A DNA stretch of 5,037 nucleotides, from the NCBI GenBank assembly GCA_002378585.1, contig DFSJ01000007.1:1-5037 (forward strand), in the 5' to 3' direction. Below the pieces are notes generated by a model that was not told where the DNA came from, did not search any database, and worked only from the letters and a program-made list of their open reading frames with translations. Position numbers and translations under genes: made by a program. This DNA comes from Flavobacteriaceae bacterium UBA3440 (GTDB lineage Bacteria > Bacteroidota > Bacteroidia > Flavobacteriales > Flavobacteriaceae). This document shows, piece after piece, positions 4,676 through 5,037 of the stretch; within the stretch, counting starts at the first letter, position 1; the number at the start of each line of letters is the position of its first letter.

Positions 4676-5037
4676 ATGAAGGAAGATTTTTACGCCATAC
4701 TTGGCATTGACAAAAGCGCTAGTGCTGCCGATATCAAAAAGGCCTACCGCAAAAAGGCTATTGAATACCACCCGGATAAAAATCCAGGAGATTCAAAAGC
4801 GGAGGAGCTATTTAAAAAGGCAGCTGAAGCCTACGAGGTCTTAAGCGATCCAGACAAGCGCGCTAAATACGATCAATACGGTCATGCAGCCTTTGAAGGT
4901 GGATTTGGCGGGGGTGGTGGTATGAATATGGATGACATATTCAGTCAATTTGGCGATATCTTCGGATCAGCTTTTGGCGGTGGAGGTTTTGGTGGTTTCT
5001 CCGGTTTTGGCGGTTCAGGAACCCGAAGAGTCAAAGG
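4676..5037 (+). CDS. dnaJ: DnaJ chaperone (Hsp40), N-terminal part, cut by the window edge
   Basis: The first 120 residues are present and the frame is open to the window end; the full protein should be about 370-385 residues. The J domain spans roughly residues 4-68, starting [22 protein letters not shown], with the invariant HPD at 32-34 that triggers DnaK ATP hydrolysis, and ending [21 protein letters not shown] (blocks 49-70). A Gly/Phe-rich linker follows (about 75-114), including [12 protein letters not shown] (85-96), which marks a class A or B DnaJ rather than a lone J-domain protein. The zinc-finger and C-terminal substrate domains lie outside, so class A (DnaJ proper) is inferred from the grpE neighbour and the linker, not seen. 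The ATG is 4 bases after grpE, and a weak AGGA at 4661-4665 is the only ribosome-binding hint. Confidence 0.95.
   Translation, partial: MKEDFYAILGIDKSASAADIKKAYRKKAIEYHPDKNPGDSKAEELFKKAAEAYEVLSDPDKRAKYDQYGHAAFEGGFGGGGGMNMDDIFSQFGDIFGSAFGGGGFGGFSGFGGSGTRRVK

Noticed and set aside
4896..5020. Glycine-rich, repetitive GGT/GGC sequence resembling a tandem repeat
   Set aside because: This is the Gly/Phe linker normal for DnaJ, not a separate repeat element.
1..5037. Search for insertion sequences, attachment sites, CRISPR repeats, tRNA or rRNA genes, riboswitches or a defence cassette
   Set aside because: No transposase-like frame, regularly spaced repeat, cloverleaf or conserved riboswitch core was seen. 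The genes are housekeeping or of common families.

Overview
This 5,037-base window looks like ordinary chromosome of a Bacteroidota bacterium, most likely in the Flavobacteriia or a close relative. The evidence is the IlvE type, a stand-alone MnmD, the near absence of Shine-Dalgarno sequences, and intergenic matches to the Bacteroidota promoter pattern (TTG, 17-23 bases, TAnnTTTG). I see no mobile element, CRISPR array, RNA gene or phage signal, and I did not find a new multi-gene system. The genus cannot be fixed from this sequence.

Layout. Bases 1-71 hold a strong intrinsic terminator for leftward transcription. It closes a small leftward gene for a two-helix membrane protein of unknown function (72-263). 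A compact divergent promoter region (246-285) separates that gene from a rightward MazG/PRA-PH-like nucleotide pyrophosphohydrolase gene (302-694). That gene converges on the leftward ilvE gene (branched-chain aminotransferase), and their 3' ends overlap by 14 bases. A short AT-rich divergent region (1749-1847) then leads to a rightward run: mnmD (tRNA wobble-uridine methyltransferase), a class I SAM-dependent methyltransferase 8 bases later, and a TIGR01777-type NAD(P)-binding epimerase-like gene overlapping it by ATGA. After 66 bases with a good promoter match comes grpE, followed 4 bases later by dnaJ, which runs off the right edge.

How the genes fit together. GrpE and DnaJ are partners of DnaK and are the one clear functional pair. 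mnmD, the second methyltransferase and the epimerase-like gene are probably co-transcribed, but their products share no obvious pathway. IlvE makes or breaks down leucine, isoleucine and valine. The pyrophosphohydrolase probably cleans up or recycles a nucleotide, but its substrate cannot be read from sequence.

The observations most worth a second look are the back-to-back promoters at 246-285, the translationally coupled methyltransferase/epimerase pair, the corrected starts of ilvE and the epimerase-like gene, and the unassigned small membrane protein. There is no gene-free stretch longer than 300 bases.
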